Positions 38,840-47,323 of a stretch of DNA of 64,000 bases are shown in pieces; position 1 is the stretch's first letter; each line of letters opens with the position of its first letter. The notes under the pieces were generated by a model. It was not told where the DNA came from. It did not search any database and was given only the letters and a program-made list of their open reading frames with translations. The DNA is from G963664225 sp964538065 (GTDB taxonomy: Bacteria > Verrucomicrobiota > Verrucomicrobiia > Limisphaerales > UBA1319). The stretch covers positions 27,131 through 91,130 of the forward strand of contig CAZIDG010000005.1 in NCBI GenBank assembly GCA_964538065.1. Direction: 5' to 3'. A program made the translations under genes and the position numbers.

Positions 38840-40177
38840 ATGTCAACCACCCAAACCATCCTGGATCTGTTGCGGCGCTTCGAATCGCGAAATGTCACGT
38901 TCATGGACCCGGCGGGTGATTGGCCCATTGTCTGGCAACGCGCGCGTGGCAATTACGTCTGGGATGTAGAAGGCCGCAAATATCTGGACCTGACGGCCGC
39001 CTTTGGCGTTGCCAACGCGGGCCACACCAATCCCGTTGTGGTTCGCGCAGCCCAGAAACAATTGGCCACCCTTGTGCATGCCATGGGCGATGTGCATCCA
39101 CATCCCTTAAAAGCCCAATTGGCCCGTGAACTGAGCCGGCTTACCTTTGAACGATGGTCTCAAAAGAACCGTTGCAAGAATGAGGCGTTGCGCACGGGAA
39201 AAACCATTTTCTGCAATAGTGGCTTCGAGGCGGTTGAAGCGGCGCTTAAAACCGCCCTCCTGGCCACTGGTCACAAGGATGTGATCGCCTTTGAAAAGGC
39301 ATATCACGGCCTGGGCTATGGGGCGTTGAACACAACCCATCGCGACTTGTTCCGCCGCCCTTTCCGCACTCAATTGGCCCGATTCGGTCATTTTGTACCA
39401 TTCCCGACCGATGCGAAAATATTGCGCCTCACGCAAAGCGCGCTGGAAAATGCCGTCAAAAAACATGCCGTAGGCGCTGTGCTGATCGAGCCTGTCCAGG
39501 GACGCGGCGGCGTCAATATTCCAACGCCGGAATTTCTGCCCTGGTTGCGCAAGTTCTGTGATCGCCACGGCATCCTGTTGGTCGTGGATGAGATTTACAC
39601 CGGTTTTGGGCGGACCGGTCGCTGGTTTGCCTGCGAGCACTGGAATGTCATTCCTGATCTGATTTGCCTGGGAAAGGCCCTCACCGGGGGATTTCCTTTA
39701 TCCGCATGCGTGGGACGTGCAGACATCATGGACGCCGCCTGGCCACTCTCTCAAGGGGAAGCACTGCATACCAGCACGTTTCTGGGCCACCCTGTGGGCT
39801 GTGCCATGGCATTGGCACAAATCGGAGAGATCACAAAACGACAACTTCCAAAACACAGCGAAGTGCTCGGCGCCAAATTACTGGAAGGCCTGTCGCGCCT
39901 CAAATCCCCCCCTGGCCTGCAATTGCATGCAAGGGGGGTGGGTTTGATGGCCGCCCTGGAAATCCAGCAAGCCAACGGCGCGCCTGCCCCAATGGCATCC
40001 ATGCATGTCGTCAAGGATATGCTTCATCGTGGATTCGTGCTGCTGCCCGAAGGTGAACATGGGCATATTTTGAGCATTACGCCTCCCCTGACATGGACGC
40101 CGTCCAACGTGGTCCAGTCTCTCAAGGCCCTCCAGGCCTCCCTCAATTCTGTACCGACCGCCACCATCGCATCATGA
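38840..40177 (+). CDS. Class III PLP-dependent aminotransferase
   Basis: 445 aa. Fold-type I aminotransferase of the ornithine/GABA group: CNSGFEAVEAALKTA, the Asp-containing DEIYTGFGRTG that binds the pyridine nitrogen, and the Schiff-base Lys in LGKALTGGFPLSA. A C-terminal domain follows. It starts 8 nt after queE and overlaps rsmA by 4 nt. It could be 4-aminobutyrate, acetylornithine (ArgD) or another omega-transaminase; nothing in the context decides. The queE neighbour does not suggest a deazaguanine role, so the operon may be just a housekeeping cluster. Confidence 0.9.
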   Translation: MSTTQTILDLLRRFESRNVTFMDPAGDWPIVWQRARGNYVWDVEGRKYLDLTAAFGVANAGHTNPVVVRAAQKQLATLVHAMGDVHPHPLKAQLARELSRLTFERWSQKNRCKNEALRTGKTIFCNSGFEAVEAALKTALLATGHKDVIAFEKAYHGLGYGALNTTHRDLFRRPFRTQLARFGHFVPFPTDAKILRLTQSALENAVKKHAVGAVLIEPVQGRGGVNIPTPEFLPWLRKFCDRHGILLVVDEIYTGFGRTGRWFACEHWNVIPDLICLGKALTGGFPLSACVGRADIMDAAWPLSQGEALHTSTFLGHPVGCAMALAQIGEITKRQLPKHSEVLGAKLLEGLSRLKSPPGLQLHARGVGLMAALEIQQANGAPAPMASMHVVKDMLHRGFVLLPEGEHGHILSITPPLTWTPSNVVQSLKALQASLNSVPTATIAS

Positions 40178-40998
40178 AACTGAGCGACATCAAGCAACTG
40201 CTGGCTGATCACCAGATCCAACTGACCAAATCCCTGGGCCAGAATTTCATGCATGATGGCAACCAACTGCGCCGGATTGCCGATGTTGCCGAACTCTCCA
40301 GTGAGGATTCCGTGTTGGAAATCGGCCCCGGCCTGGGGCCACTCACCGAACTCCTCCTGGCGAAGGCGGGCCGGGTCCTGGCCATAGAAAAAGACCATCG
40401 TCTTTGCCCCATCCTCCAGGAGCGCTTTGGGACGTTGCCCCATTTCACCCTGGTCAATGATGACGCCCTGGAGTTCCTTGAAAGGGAGAAAAGGGATTGG
40501 AGTCGCTGGAAACTGGTGTCGAATCTCCCCTACTCTGTGGGCTCCCGGATCCTTGTTGACCTGGCCGTATCCCCTCAAGGCCCCACACAGATGGTGGTGA
40601 CACTGCAACGAGAAGTGGTGGACCGCCTGCTGGCCAGGGCTGGTGAACCCACCTATGGGCTTCTGACATTGCTGGTGGGACTGCACTACGAACCCAAAGC
40701 CCATTTCAAGGTGCCGGCGGGTTGTTTTTTTCCTGCTCCCGATATTGATTCTGCATGCATTTCCCTTGTCAGGCGGTCTCAAACCCTGCTGGATGCCGCC
40801 CAAAGCGAATGCTACCGCAAACTCGTAAAACTTTGCTTTTCCCAGCGCCGGAAAACCGCGGCCAAGTTGCTCAAAGACGCTACGGGGACACAGGACCTCC
40901 CGCATTGCTTTGCCCAGGCCAGGATCCCGATCCAGGCGCGCGCTGAGTCCATATCGATCGAGCAATTTGCCATTCTGGCCAGAATCCTTTCCCTATGA
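40174..40998 (+). CDS. rsmA: 16S rRNA dimethyladenosine transferase
   Basis: 274 aa from the ATG at 40174, which overlaps the preceding stop as ATGA; the longer open frame upstream lies inside the aminotransferase. RsmA dimethylates two adjacent adenines in the 3' helix of 16S rRNA. The SAM-binding EIGPGLGPLT, the catalytic NLPY (SNLPYSVGS) and the C-terminal helix-rich substrate domain (FPAPDIDSACI) are present. Full length for the family (about 270 aa). Part of the queE-NUDIX operon. Confidence 0.95.
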   Translation: MKLSDIKQLLADHQIQLTKSLGQNFMHDGNQLRRIADVAELSSEDSVLEIGPGLGPLTELLLAKAGRVLAIEKDHRLCPILQERFGTLPHFTLVNDDALEFLEREKRDWSRWKLVSNLPYSVGSRILVDLAVSPQGPTQMVVTLQREVVDRLLARAGEPTYGLLTLLVGLHYEPKAHFKVPAGCFFPAPDIDSACISLVRRSQTLLDAAQSECYRKLVKLCFSQRRKTAAKLLKDATGTQDLPHCFAQARIPIQARAESISIEQFAILARILSL

Positions 40999-41513
40999 AC
41001 ATGCCCGCACACCAGGAGATATTTGATATTGTCAATGAACACGACGAGGTCGTGGGCCAGTGTCCCCGCCGTGATGTGCACCGTCTCGGATTAAAACACC
41101 GGGCTGTGCATATCCTGATCTTCAACAAGCGGGGCGAACTATTCCTCCAAAAGCGCTCCCAAACCAAGGACACCTATCCCGGCACATGGGATTCCTCGGC
41201 TGCAGGCCATCTTGACACGGGTGAATCCTACGATGCCTGCGCCTTGCGCGAAGTGCGCGAAGAATTGGGCATCAAGCTTCCGGCCATCCCGAGACGGTTG
41301 TTCAAAATCGATGCCTGTGCCGACACAGGCCAGGAATTTGTCTGGGTGTATCAAACCGAACATGAGGGTCCTTTTGTCCTGCAACCGGAGGAAATTGAAA
41401 CCGGCGAATGGTTCACATGCGATCGGCTGACCACCCTGCTCCAGGAACGCCCGAAGGATTTTGCCCGCTCCTTCTCCTTCATCTGGCAGCGTTACCTGCG
41501 CACAAAATCCTGA
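40995..41513 (+). CDS. NUDIX hydrolase (YfcD-like)
   Basis: 172 aa, overlapping the rsmA stop by 4 nt (ATGA). The NUDIX box GHLDTGESYDACALREVREE-LGI is complete (G-x5-E-x7-REUxEE-x-GU), coordinating Mg2+ for pyrophosphate hydrolysis. The N-terminal EIFDIVNEHDEVVGQCPRRD segment is typical of the YfcD/isopentenyl-isomerase-like subgroup. Substrate unknown. Last gene of the operon; convergent with the GIDE-LemA gene (48 bp between stops). An IDI-like isomerase is a weaker alternative because the isomerase-specific cysteine and glutamate motifs are not apparent. Confidence 0.88.
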   Translation: MNMPAHQEIFDIVNEHDEVVGQCPRRDVHRLGLKHRAVHILIFNKRGELFLQKRSQTKDTYPGTWDSSAAGHLDTGESYDACALREVREELGIKLPAIPRRLFKIDACADTGQEFVWVYQTEHEGPFVLQPEEIETGEWFTCDRLTTLLQERPKDFARSFSFIWQRYLRTKS

Positions 41514-41561
41514 CGCTATTCCGGCTGGTTTGACTGCACCTGTAGAAGATCGAAGGTGGTT

Positions 41562-42884
41562 CTACGTCGCCCATTTGACTTCGACCGGGGCGCGCTCAAA
41601 CTCGTTGGCCGCCATGAGGGGCTGAGGACACAAGCCTCCCAGGGAGGCCACAAAACGATCAGGGACCACCTCCAATCGCGTGTTATAGAAGGTGGCAATA
41701 TCGTTGAAAAAAGACCGTGCCAGGGCGATGCGCTGCTCGGTTTCCGACAGGTTCTTCTGCAATAACATGAATGACTCCTGTGCTTTCAGTTCCGGATACC
41801 GTTCCTGTATGGTAACCAACAGAGGTCCGCATGCCGCAAAATCGGGACCGTCCACGCCCGGTGGTGTGGCCTCCATTTGAGTGCGAAGCGCGGCCAGTTG
41901 TGTTTGAAGCGCTTGTTCGTATTCGCGCAACCCCTTGACCGTTTCGACCAGGTTGGGGATCAGGTCATGTCGTCGCTTGATCTGAACATCCACCTGTGCC
42001 CAGGCCTGTCGTACCCGCTGGCGCAAATCAACCAGGCTGTTAAAAACCATCCACAGCCAAGCGGCAAGCCATAGGAGGAGATAGCCCAAAAAGAGCGCTG
42101 CATAGAGCCCGTAACTGGGCTCGTAGACATTTAAAAAGCGATCGCGTCCAAACACACCCAACCCGCAGAGCAACGCTCCCAGGAACCCCCATCCCCAATA
42201 ACCCCATTTGTAACCTGAACTCACCTGCTCCTCACTCCGCGTGGAGATGAGGAACATGGGAGCCTGATCGTCACAGGCAATTTCAGGAGCCACCACATCC
42301 TGGCGTTCTCGTGCCTGTCCCATGACATATAACGGTGCGTGGAGGGGAATGCCCTGTTCATAAAAATGGCGTCGATGATCCGAGTTACCAATCGCGGTTG
42401 CCGGGCCCTTGGCATAATATAATGGATCCATGCGGCCACAGGTCTGATCGAACATCGCGGCAGGCTCAATCTCCGCACCCTCAGGCACCACGCGCACGGC
42501 ACCTTGGTCATCACGGAGATAGAACGGCATCATTTCCCCGCCCGAGGCGACCCTGGTCCATCCACTTTCATGACGGGTGCGGGTTTGTGTTTTCCCCTGG
42601 CTGTCGGTGTAGGTTTCCGTCACCGTACGGGACCAATGCTCCTCCACAGCATAGGCATAATGAACACAGGACTGCGCGCTCAGATAGGAGGTTAATGGTT
42701 GCTCAGCCTCGGCCGTGCCCTTGACCTCGACCAATCCAATGTACACGCCGGTGGTTTTGGAGGTGGGCAGATTATCCACCAACCGCTGTCGTTTGCCGGA
42801 GCGCATTGCAGCCAGCAAACACAGAAAGCCCAGGAATAGCCCAAGCCATGGCAGGAATGGGACCATGGGTGACGGTGACGGCAT
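41562..42884 (-). CDS. GIDE-LemA fusion membrane protein
   Basis: 440 aa. An N-terminal TM helix (about 8-27) is followed by a GIDE/MULAN-type beta domain (about 45-235; SCVHYAYAVEEHWS and a long TYTDSQGK loop), two further TM helices (about 228-285) and a C-terminal LemA domain (about 290-415; AWAQVDVQIKRRHDLIPNLV with the family NxLV). LemA normally stands alone as a small membrane protein; GIDE is known from mitochondrial ubiquitin ligase MULAN, but no RING finger is present. Function unknown, perhaps membrane stress response. A promoter ends 6 nt before the ATG. Confidence 0.8.
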   Translation of the reverse strand: MPSPSPMVPFLPWLGLFLGFLCLLAAMRSGKRQRLVDNLPTSKTTGVYIGLVEVKGTAEAEQPLTSYLSAQSCVHYAYAVEEHWSRTVTETYTDSQGKTQTRTRHESGWTRVASGGEMMPFYLRDDQGAVRVVPEGAEIEPAAMFDQTCGRMDPLYYAKGPATAIGNSDHRRHFYEQGIPLHAPLYVMGQARERQDVVAPEIACDDQAPMFLISTRSEEQVSSGYKWGYWGWGFLGALLCGLGVFGRDRFLNVYEPSYGLYAALFLGYLLLWLAAWLWMVFNSLVDLRQRVRQAWAQVDVQIKRRHDLIPNLVETVKGLREYEQALQTQLAALRTQMEATPPGVDGPDFAACGPLLVTIQERYPELKAQESFMLLQKNLSETEQRIALARSFFNDIATFYNTRLEVVPDRFVASLGGLCPQPLMAANEFERAPVEVKWAT

Positions 42885-42890
42885 GGAAGG

Positions 42891-42919
42891 GTCTTACACA
42901 AATGTGCTGCAAACGTCCA
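42891..42919 (-). promoter_or_regulatory. Promoter of the GIDE-LemA gene
   Basis: Reading leftward TGGACG-17 nt-TAAGAC, then 6 nt to the ATG at 42884. Leaderless geometry with modest box matches. Confidence 0.4.
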
Positions 42920-42940
42920 GCGCAGGTTGTGCAGCCCTAT

Positions 42941-42972
42941 AAAAAGAAGAGGCTGGCCCAAAGGCCAGCCTC
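42941..42972 (-). terminator. Terminator of groEL
   Basis: Reading leftward: 10-bp stem GAGGCTGGCC / GGCCAGCCTC with a 4-nt loop, then TTCTTTTT. Confidence 0.95.
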
Positions 42973-43009
42973 CTGTGATCTCACGTAATTGAATTGGAGG
43001 GAGATGGAC

Positions 43010-44656
43010 TTAGTAGTCCATGCCGCCGCCCATACCGCCCATGCCGCCGTGTCCGCCTGCGGCCGGTGCCGGTTTTTCCTTTTCAGGAACTTCGGTGATC
43101 AGGCATTCGGTGGTCAGCAACAGACCAGCAATCGAGGACGCATTGAGCAGGGCCGTGCGGGTGACCTTCTTGGGATCCACGACGCCAGCCTTGACGAGGT
43201 CCACGTACTCCAACGTCGCGACGTTGAAGCCTTCGTTGCCCTTGCGCTTCTTGACTTCCTGAACCACGATCGAGCCTTCGACGCCGGCGTTGTCCGTCAA
43301 CGCGCGGAGAGGTTCCTCGATGGCGCGTTTGACAATGTCAGCACCAATGGCTTCGTCGCCTTCGAGCTTGAGGGCTTCGATGGCAGGCAGGCAGCGAATG
43401 AGGGCCACGCCACCGCCAGGGACGATGCCTTCTTCAACCGCAGCGCGGGTCGCATGCAGGGCGTCTTCCACGCGGGCCTTCTTCTCCTTCATCTCCGTCT
43501 CGGTCGCGGCGCCGACATTGATGACGGCCACGCCACCCGCCAGCTTGGCGAGGCGTTCCTGCAGTTTTTCGCGATCGTAGTCCGAGGTGGTTTCCTCGAT
43601 CTGGCGGCGAATCTGGTTCACGCGGCCCTGGATATCGCTGGACTTGCCACTGCCTTCAACGATGGTGGTGTTTTCCTTCTCCACCACGACGCTCTTGGCG
43701 CGGCCGAGGTCTTCGAGACCCACGGATTCCAGCTTGATGCCCAGGTCCTCGGTGATGCAACGTCCACCCGTGAGGATGGCGATATCCTCGAGCATCGCTT
43801 TGCGGCGATCGCCAAAGCCAGGGGCCTTGACGGCGCACACATTGAGCGTGCCACGAAGTTTGTTCACCACGAGGGTGGCGAGCGCTTCGCCTTCGACTTC
43901 CTCGGCGATGATCAACAGCGGCTTGCCAACCTTGGCCACCTTTTCAAGCAGCGGGAGCATGTCCTTGAGGCTGCTGATCTTCTTTTCGTAAATCAGGATG
44001 TAGGCATCCTCCAGGCGGGCTTCCATGGTCTCCGCATTGGTGACGAAATAGGGGGAGAGATAGCCCTTGTCGAACTGCATGCCTTCGACAACGTCGAGCG
44101 AGGTCTCGATGGACTTGGCTTCCTCCACCGTGATGGTGCCGTCCTTGCCGACCTTGTCCATCGCGTCAGCGATGATTTCGCCGATGGTGGTGTCCCAGTT
44201 GGCGGAAACGGTGGCAACCTGCTTGATTTCCTCCTTGTCCTTGACCTTCTTGGCGATCTTGGCCAGGTGCTCCACAGCGGCGTCAACAGCCTTCTGGATG
44301 CCGCGCTGGAGGCTGATCGGGTTGGCGCCCGCAGTGACGTTCTTCAAACCGGCGCGGAAAACCGCCTCGGCAAGCACGGTGGCCGTGGTGGTACCATCAC
44401 CGGCCGCATCGCTGGTCTTGCTGGCGACTTCGCGCACCATCTGGGCGCCCATGTTTTCATAGGGATCTTCCAGCTCGATTTCCTTGGCCACGGTCACGCC
44501 GTCCTTGGTGACGGTCGGGGAGCCGAATTTTTTATCGAGGACCACATTGCGGCCCTTGGGACCGAGGGTGGCCTTGACCGCGCGGGCCAATTTCTGCGTG
44601 CCCTGCAAGAGAGCCTTGCGGGCGGCTTCGTCGAAAAGTAATTGTTTTGCTGCCAT
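43010..44656 (-). CDS. groEL: Chaperonin GroEL (60 kDa)
   Basis: 548 aa, full length. The nucleotide-binding loop VTKDGVTVAKEIELEDPYEN and the DAAGDGTTTATVL motif with the catalytic Asp are present, and the C-terminus is the usual Gly/Met-rich tail (GGMGGGMDY). GroEL with GroES folds newly made or stressed proteins in the cytoplasm. It starts 29 bp after groES; AGGAAGGA lies about 12 nt upstream of the ATG. No CIRCE element was found in front of the groESL unit, so HrcA control is unlikely here. Confidence 0.98.
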   Translation of the reverse strand: MAAKQLLFDEAARKALLQGTQKLARAVKATLGPKGRNVVLDKKFGSPTVTKDGVTVAKEIELEDPYENMGAQMVREVASKTSDAAGDGTTTATVLAEAVFRAGLKNVTAGANPISLQRGIQKAVDAAVEHLAKIAKKVKDKEEIKQVATVSANWDTTIGEIIADAMDKVGKDGTITVEEAKSIETSLDVVEGMQFDKGYLSPYFVTNAETMEARLEDAYILIYEKKISSLKDMLPLLEKVAKVGKPLLIIAEEVEGEALATLVVNKLRGTLNVCAVKAPGFGDRRKAMLEDIAILTGGRCITEDLGIKLESVGLEDLGRAKSVVVEKENTTIVEGSGKSSDIQGRVNQIRRQIEETTSDYDREKLQERLAKLAGGVAVINVGAATETEMKEKKARVEDALHATRAAVEEGIVPGGGVALIRCLPAIEALKLEGDEAIGADIVKRAIEEPLRALTDNAGVEGSIVVQEVKKRKGNEGFNVATLEYVDLVKAGVVDPKKVTRTALLNASSIAGLLLTTECLITEVPEKEKPAPAAGGHGGMGGMGGGMDY

Positions 44657-44685
44657 ATCTGTAGTTTATCCTTCCTGTCTGGTTG

Positions 44686-44979
44686 TTATTCGATCACGGC
44701 CAGAATGTCGTCCGAGCTCAGGATCTTGTATTCCTTGCCTTCGACCTTCACTTCTGTGCCGCCATATTTGCTGATCAGAATCCGATCGCCCTTCTTGACT
44801 TCAAAGGGGACTTTGTTGCCCTTGTCATCGGTTTTGCCAGTGCCCAGCGCGATGACAATCGCTTCGGTTGGTTTTTCCTTCGCGCTGTCAGGAATGATAA
44901 TCCCACCCTTCTTGACTTCCTTCTCTTCGGCCGCTTCCACGAGGATGCGGTCGCCGAGGGGTTTCAGGTTAATAGCCAT
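44686..44979 (-). CDS. groES: Co-chaperonin GroES (10 kDa)
   Basis: 97 aa. The core PLGDRILVEAAEEKEVKKGG and the mobile loop GGIIIPDSAKEKPTEA with the hydrophobic IIIP tripeptide that docks on GroEL are present, as is the C-terminal YKILSSDDILAVIE. It caps the GroEL ring. First gene of a groESL operon, downstream of dnaK on the same strand. A weak promoter lies upstream at 45009-45036. Confidence 0.97.
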   Translation of the reverse strand: MAINLKPLGDRILVEAAEEKEVKKGGIIIPDSAKEKPTEAIVIALGTGKTDDKGNKVPFEVKKGDRILISKYGGTEVKVEGKEYKILSSDDILAVIE

Positions 44980-45008
44980 AGATGTTGGTTTCTACCTTTG
45001 TTTTTGTT

Positions 45009-45036
45009 TGATTAACCAAGAGTTGCGTCCGGTCAA
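45009..45036 (-). promoter_or_regulatory. groESL promoter candidate
   Basis: Reading leftward TTGACC-16 nt-TAATCA, 29 nt before the groES ATG. No inverted repeat of CIRCE type (TTAGCACTC) is present. Confidence 0.4.
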
Positions 45037-45123
45037 CACCCGTTGCCGTGCGCGATTATTTATGTTTCTGGTTAAAGCGTTTTAGTTTAAATCATCAGGG
45101 CTGCCACGGGGCGCGCCCATCCC

Positions 45124-47076
45124 TTACTTTTTGTCATCCACCACTTCGGCGTCGATGATCGGGCCTTCATCCGACTTGCCCTTCTTGCCCGATTGTTCCG
45201 AAGCGCCCGCGCCACCAGCACCGGCCTCCGGCCCGGGTTGAGCCTTGCCGGCCTGGGCCTTTTCAGCCGCCGCCTTGTACAACTCGGCGGAAACGGCCTG
45301 CCAGGCCTCGGTCAACTTGTCGTTGGCGGATTTTATGGCCGCCACATCGGTGCCCTTGAGGGCCTCCTTGACCGCCGCCAAAGCCTTCTCGATCTTCTCC
45401 TTGTCGCCCGAGGAAATCTTGTCGGCATTGTCCTTGAGCATCTTCTCGGAGCGATAGACCGCGTTATCCGCTTCGTTGCGCGTCTCGATCGATTCGCGCT
45501 GCTGCTTATCCTCTTCAGCATGGGATTCGGCTTCCCGGCGCATGCGCTCGATCTCGTCCTTGTTCAAGCCACTGCTGGCCGTGATGGTGATCTTTTGCTC
45601 GCGTCCGGTGCCCAGATCCTTTGCGCTCACGTGCAGGATGCCGTTGGCATCGATATCGAAAGTGACCTCAATCTGAGGCACGCCACGAGGAGCAGGAGGG
45701 ATCTCGGTCAATTGGAAATTACCGATCTTCTTGTTGTCGCGGGACATCGGGCGCTCGCCCTGGAGGACGTGAATTTCCACGCCGGGCTGGTTGTCCGAGG
45801 CCGTTGAAAAGATCTCCGACTTGCGCGTGGGAATCGTGGTGTTGCGCTCAATCAACTTGGTGAACACGCCACCCAGGGTTTCAATGCCCAGAGACAGTGG
45901 GGTCACATCCAGCAGGAGCACGTCCTTGACTTCACCCTTGAGGACGCCGCCCTGAATCGCCGCACCAACCGCCACCACCTCGTCGGGGTTCACGCCCTGA
46001 TGCGGGGGTTTGTTGACCATGGCATGCGCGGTTTCGACAACGTGCGGCATGCGGGTCATGCCACCCACGAGCACCAGCTCGTTGATCTGGTCTGTGCTCA
46101 TGCCGGCATCCTTCAAACAGTTGCGGACCGGCGTCACCGTTCTCTCGAACAGGTCATCGCACATCTGCTCCATCTTGGAGCGGGTGATTTTGGTCGAAAT
46201 ATGTTTGGGGCCGCTGGCATCGGCCGTCACAAACGGCAGATTGATCTCGTATTGCTGCGCGCTGGACAGTGCAATCTTCGCCTTTTCGGCCTCTTCCTTG
46301 ATGCGCTGCAGGGCATCGGGCTGCTTGCGCAGGTCAATCCCCTGATCGCGTTTGAATTCGTCGAGAATCCAATCCATGATGCGGTTATCCCAGTCATCGC
46401 CGCCCAGGTGCGTATCACCATTGGTGGCCTTGACCTCAAAGACCCCGTCACCAATCTCCAGCACGGAAATATCGAAGGTGCCGCCACCCAGGTCATAGAC
46501 GGCGATCTTCTCGTCCTTCTTCTTGTCCAGACCGTAGGCGAGCGAAGCTGCCGTCGGCTCATTGATAATGCGCAGCACTTCCAAACCGGCAATACGCCCG
46601 GCATCCTTGGTGGCCTGGCGTTGCGAATCGTTGAAGTAGGCGGGCACGGTAATAACCGCCTGCGTGATGGTTTCTCCCAAGCGCACTTCCGCATCGGCCT
46701 TCAACTTGGCCAGAATCATCGCCGAGATCTCCGGCGGGCTGAATGCCTTGCGCTGGCCCTCGACTTCCACCTCCACGGCGGCGTCACCGTTGGCGGCACG
46801 CACCACCTTGTAGGGCACGCGCTTGATCTCCTCCTGCACTTCGTCAAACTTGCGTCCCATGAACCGTTTGATCGAATAAACGGTGTTGCGGGCATTCGTC
46901 ACCGCCTGACGCTTGGCCGCTTCACCCACCAACCGTTCACCCGATTTGGTAAACGCCACGACTGACGGCGTTGTCCGCTTGCCCTCGGAATTCTCCAAGA
47001 CTACCGGATCGCCACCTTCCATGACGGCCATACACGAATTGGTTGTCCCCAAATCAATGCCAAGTACCTTTGCCAT
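45124..47076 (-). CDS. dnaK: Chaperone protein DnaK (Hsp70)
   Basis: 650 aa, full length. Phosphate loops GIDLGTTNSCMAV and the later DLGGGTFDISVLEIG, the substrate-binding domain with a beta-sandwich (LLDVTPLSLGIETLG) and a helical lid, and a C-terminal acidic tail (...IIDAEVVDDKK). ATP-driven Hsp70; partners DnaJ and GrpE are not coded in the window. A promoter ends 9 nt before the ATG, and three GTGTSACAC elements lie further upstream. It stands upstream of groESL with 144 bp between. Confidence 0.98.
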   Translation of the reverse strand: MAKVLGIDLGTTNSCMAVMEGGDPVVLENSEGKRTTPSVVAFTKSGERLVGEAAKRQAVTNARNTVYSIKRFMGRKFDEVQEEIKRVPYKVVRAANGDAAVEVEVEGQRKAFSPPEISAMILAKLKADAEVRLGETITQAVITVPAYFNDSQRQATKDAGRIAGLEVLRIINEPTAASLAYGLDKKKDEKIAVYDLGGGTFDISVLEIGDGVFEVKATNGDTHLGGDDWDNRIMDWILDEFKRDQGIDLRKQPDALQRIKEEAEKAKIALSSAQQYEINLPFVTADASGPKHISTKITRSKMEQMCDDLFERTVTPVRNCLKDAGMSTDQINELVLVGGMTRMPHVVETAHAMVNKPPHQGVNPDEVVAVGAAIQGGVLKGEVKDVLLLDVTPLSLGIETLGGVFTKLIERNTTIPTRKSEIFSTASDNQPGVEIHVLQGERPMSRDNKKIGNFQLTEIPPAPRGVPQIEVTFDIDANGILHVSAKDLGTGREQKITITASSGLNKDEIERMRREAESHAEEDKQQRESIETRNEADNAVYRSEKMLKDNADKISSGDKEKIEKALAAVKEALKGTDVAAIKSANDKLTEAWQAVSAELYKAAAEKAQAGKAQPGPEAGAGGAGASEQSGKKGKSDEGPIIDAEVVDDKK

Positions 47077-47085
47077 ATATCTTCT

Positions 47086-47115
47086 ACTCTAAAAATGTTG
47101 AGAATGTTGAAGCAA
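47086..47115 (-). promoter_or_regulatory. dnaK: dnaK promoter, near-leaderless
   Basis: Reading leftward TTGCTT-18 nt-TAGAGT, then 9 nt to the ATG at 47076. Confidence 0.4.
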
Positions 47116-47192
47116 CCCCCTTGCCAAACCCACCATATTTACATAACACATTCATTACGTAGGTATTACATCATTTATCACGTGCAAAACCA

Positions 47193-47265
47193 GTGTGACA
47201 CAAACCCATCAGTGCGCCACAGTGTCACACCACATCTTTCCTAATGGCACACCAAGGTGTCACAC
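47193..47265 (-). promoter_or_regulatory. Three GTGTSACAC palindromes upstream of dnaK
   Basis: GTGTGACAC at 47193-47201 and GTGTCACAC at 47222-47230 and 47257-47265, all exact. Each is a 4-bp half-site palindrome around one base. They lie about 78 to 150 bp upstream of the dnaK -35, suggesting activator or looped repressor sites. A degenerate GTGCGCCAC (47212-47220) sits between the first two. Confidence 0.5.
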
Positions 47266-47323
47266 TCCCCCACCAGATTCACGCTGAAGCTTGATTCCGA
47301 TTTCAGGTTGCCCTTGGCCCGAT

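Noticed and set aside
42989..44641. 550-codon open frame opposite groEL
   Set aside because: Antisense shadow of groEL; long open antisense frames are common at this GC content, and the translation has no recognisable domain.
44980..45123. CIRCE element before groESL
   Set aside because: No TTAGCACTC-type inverted repeat is present.
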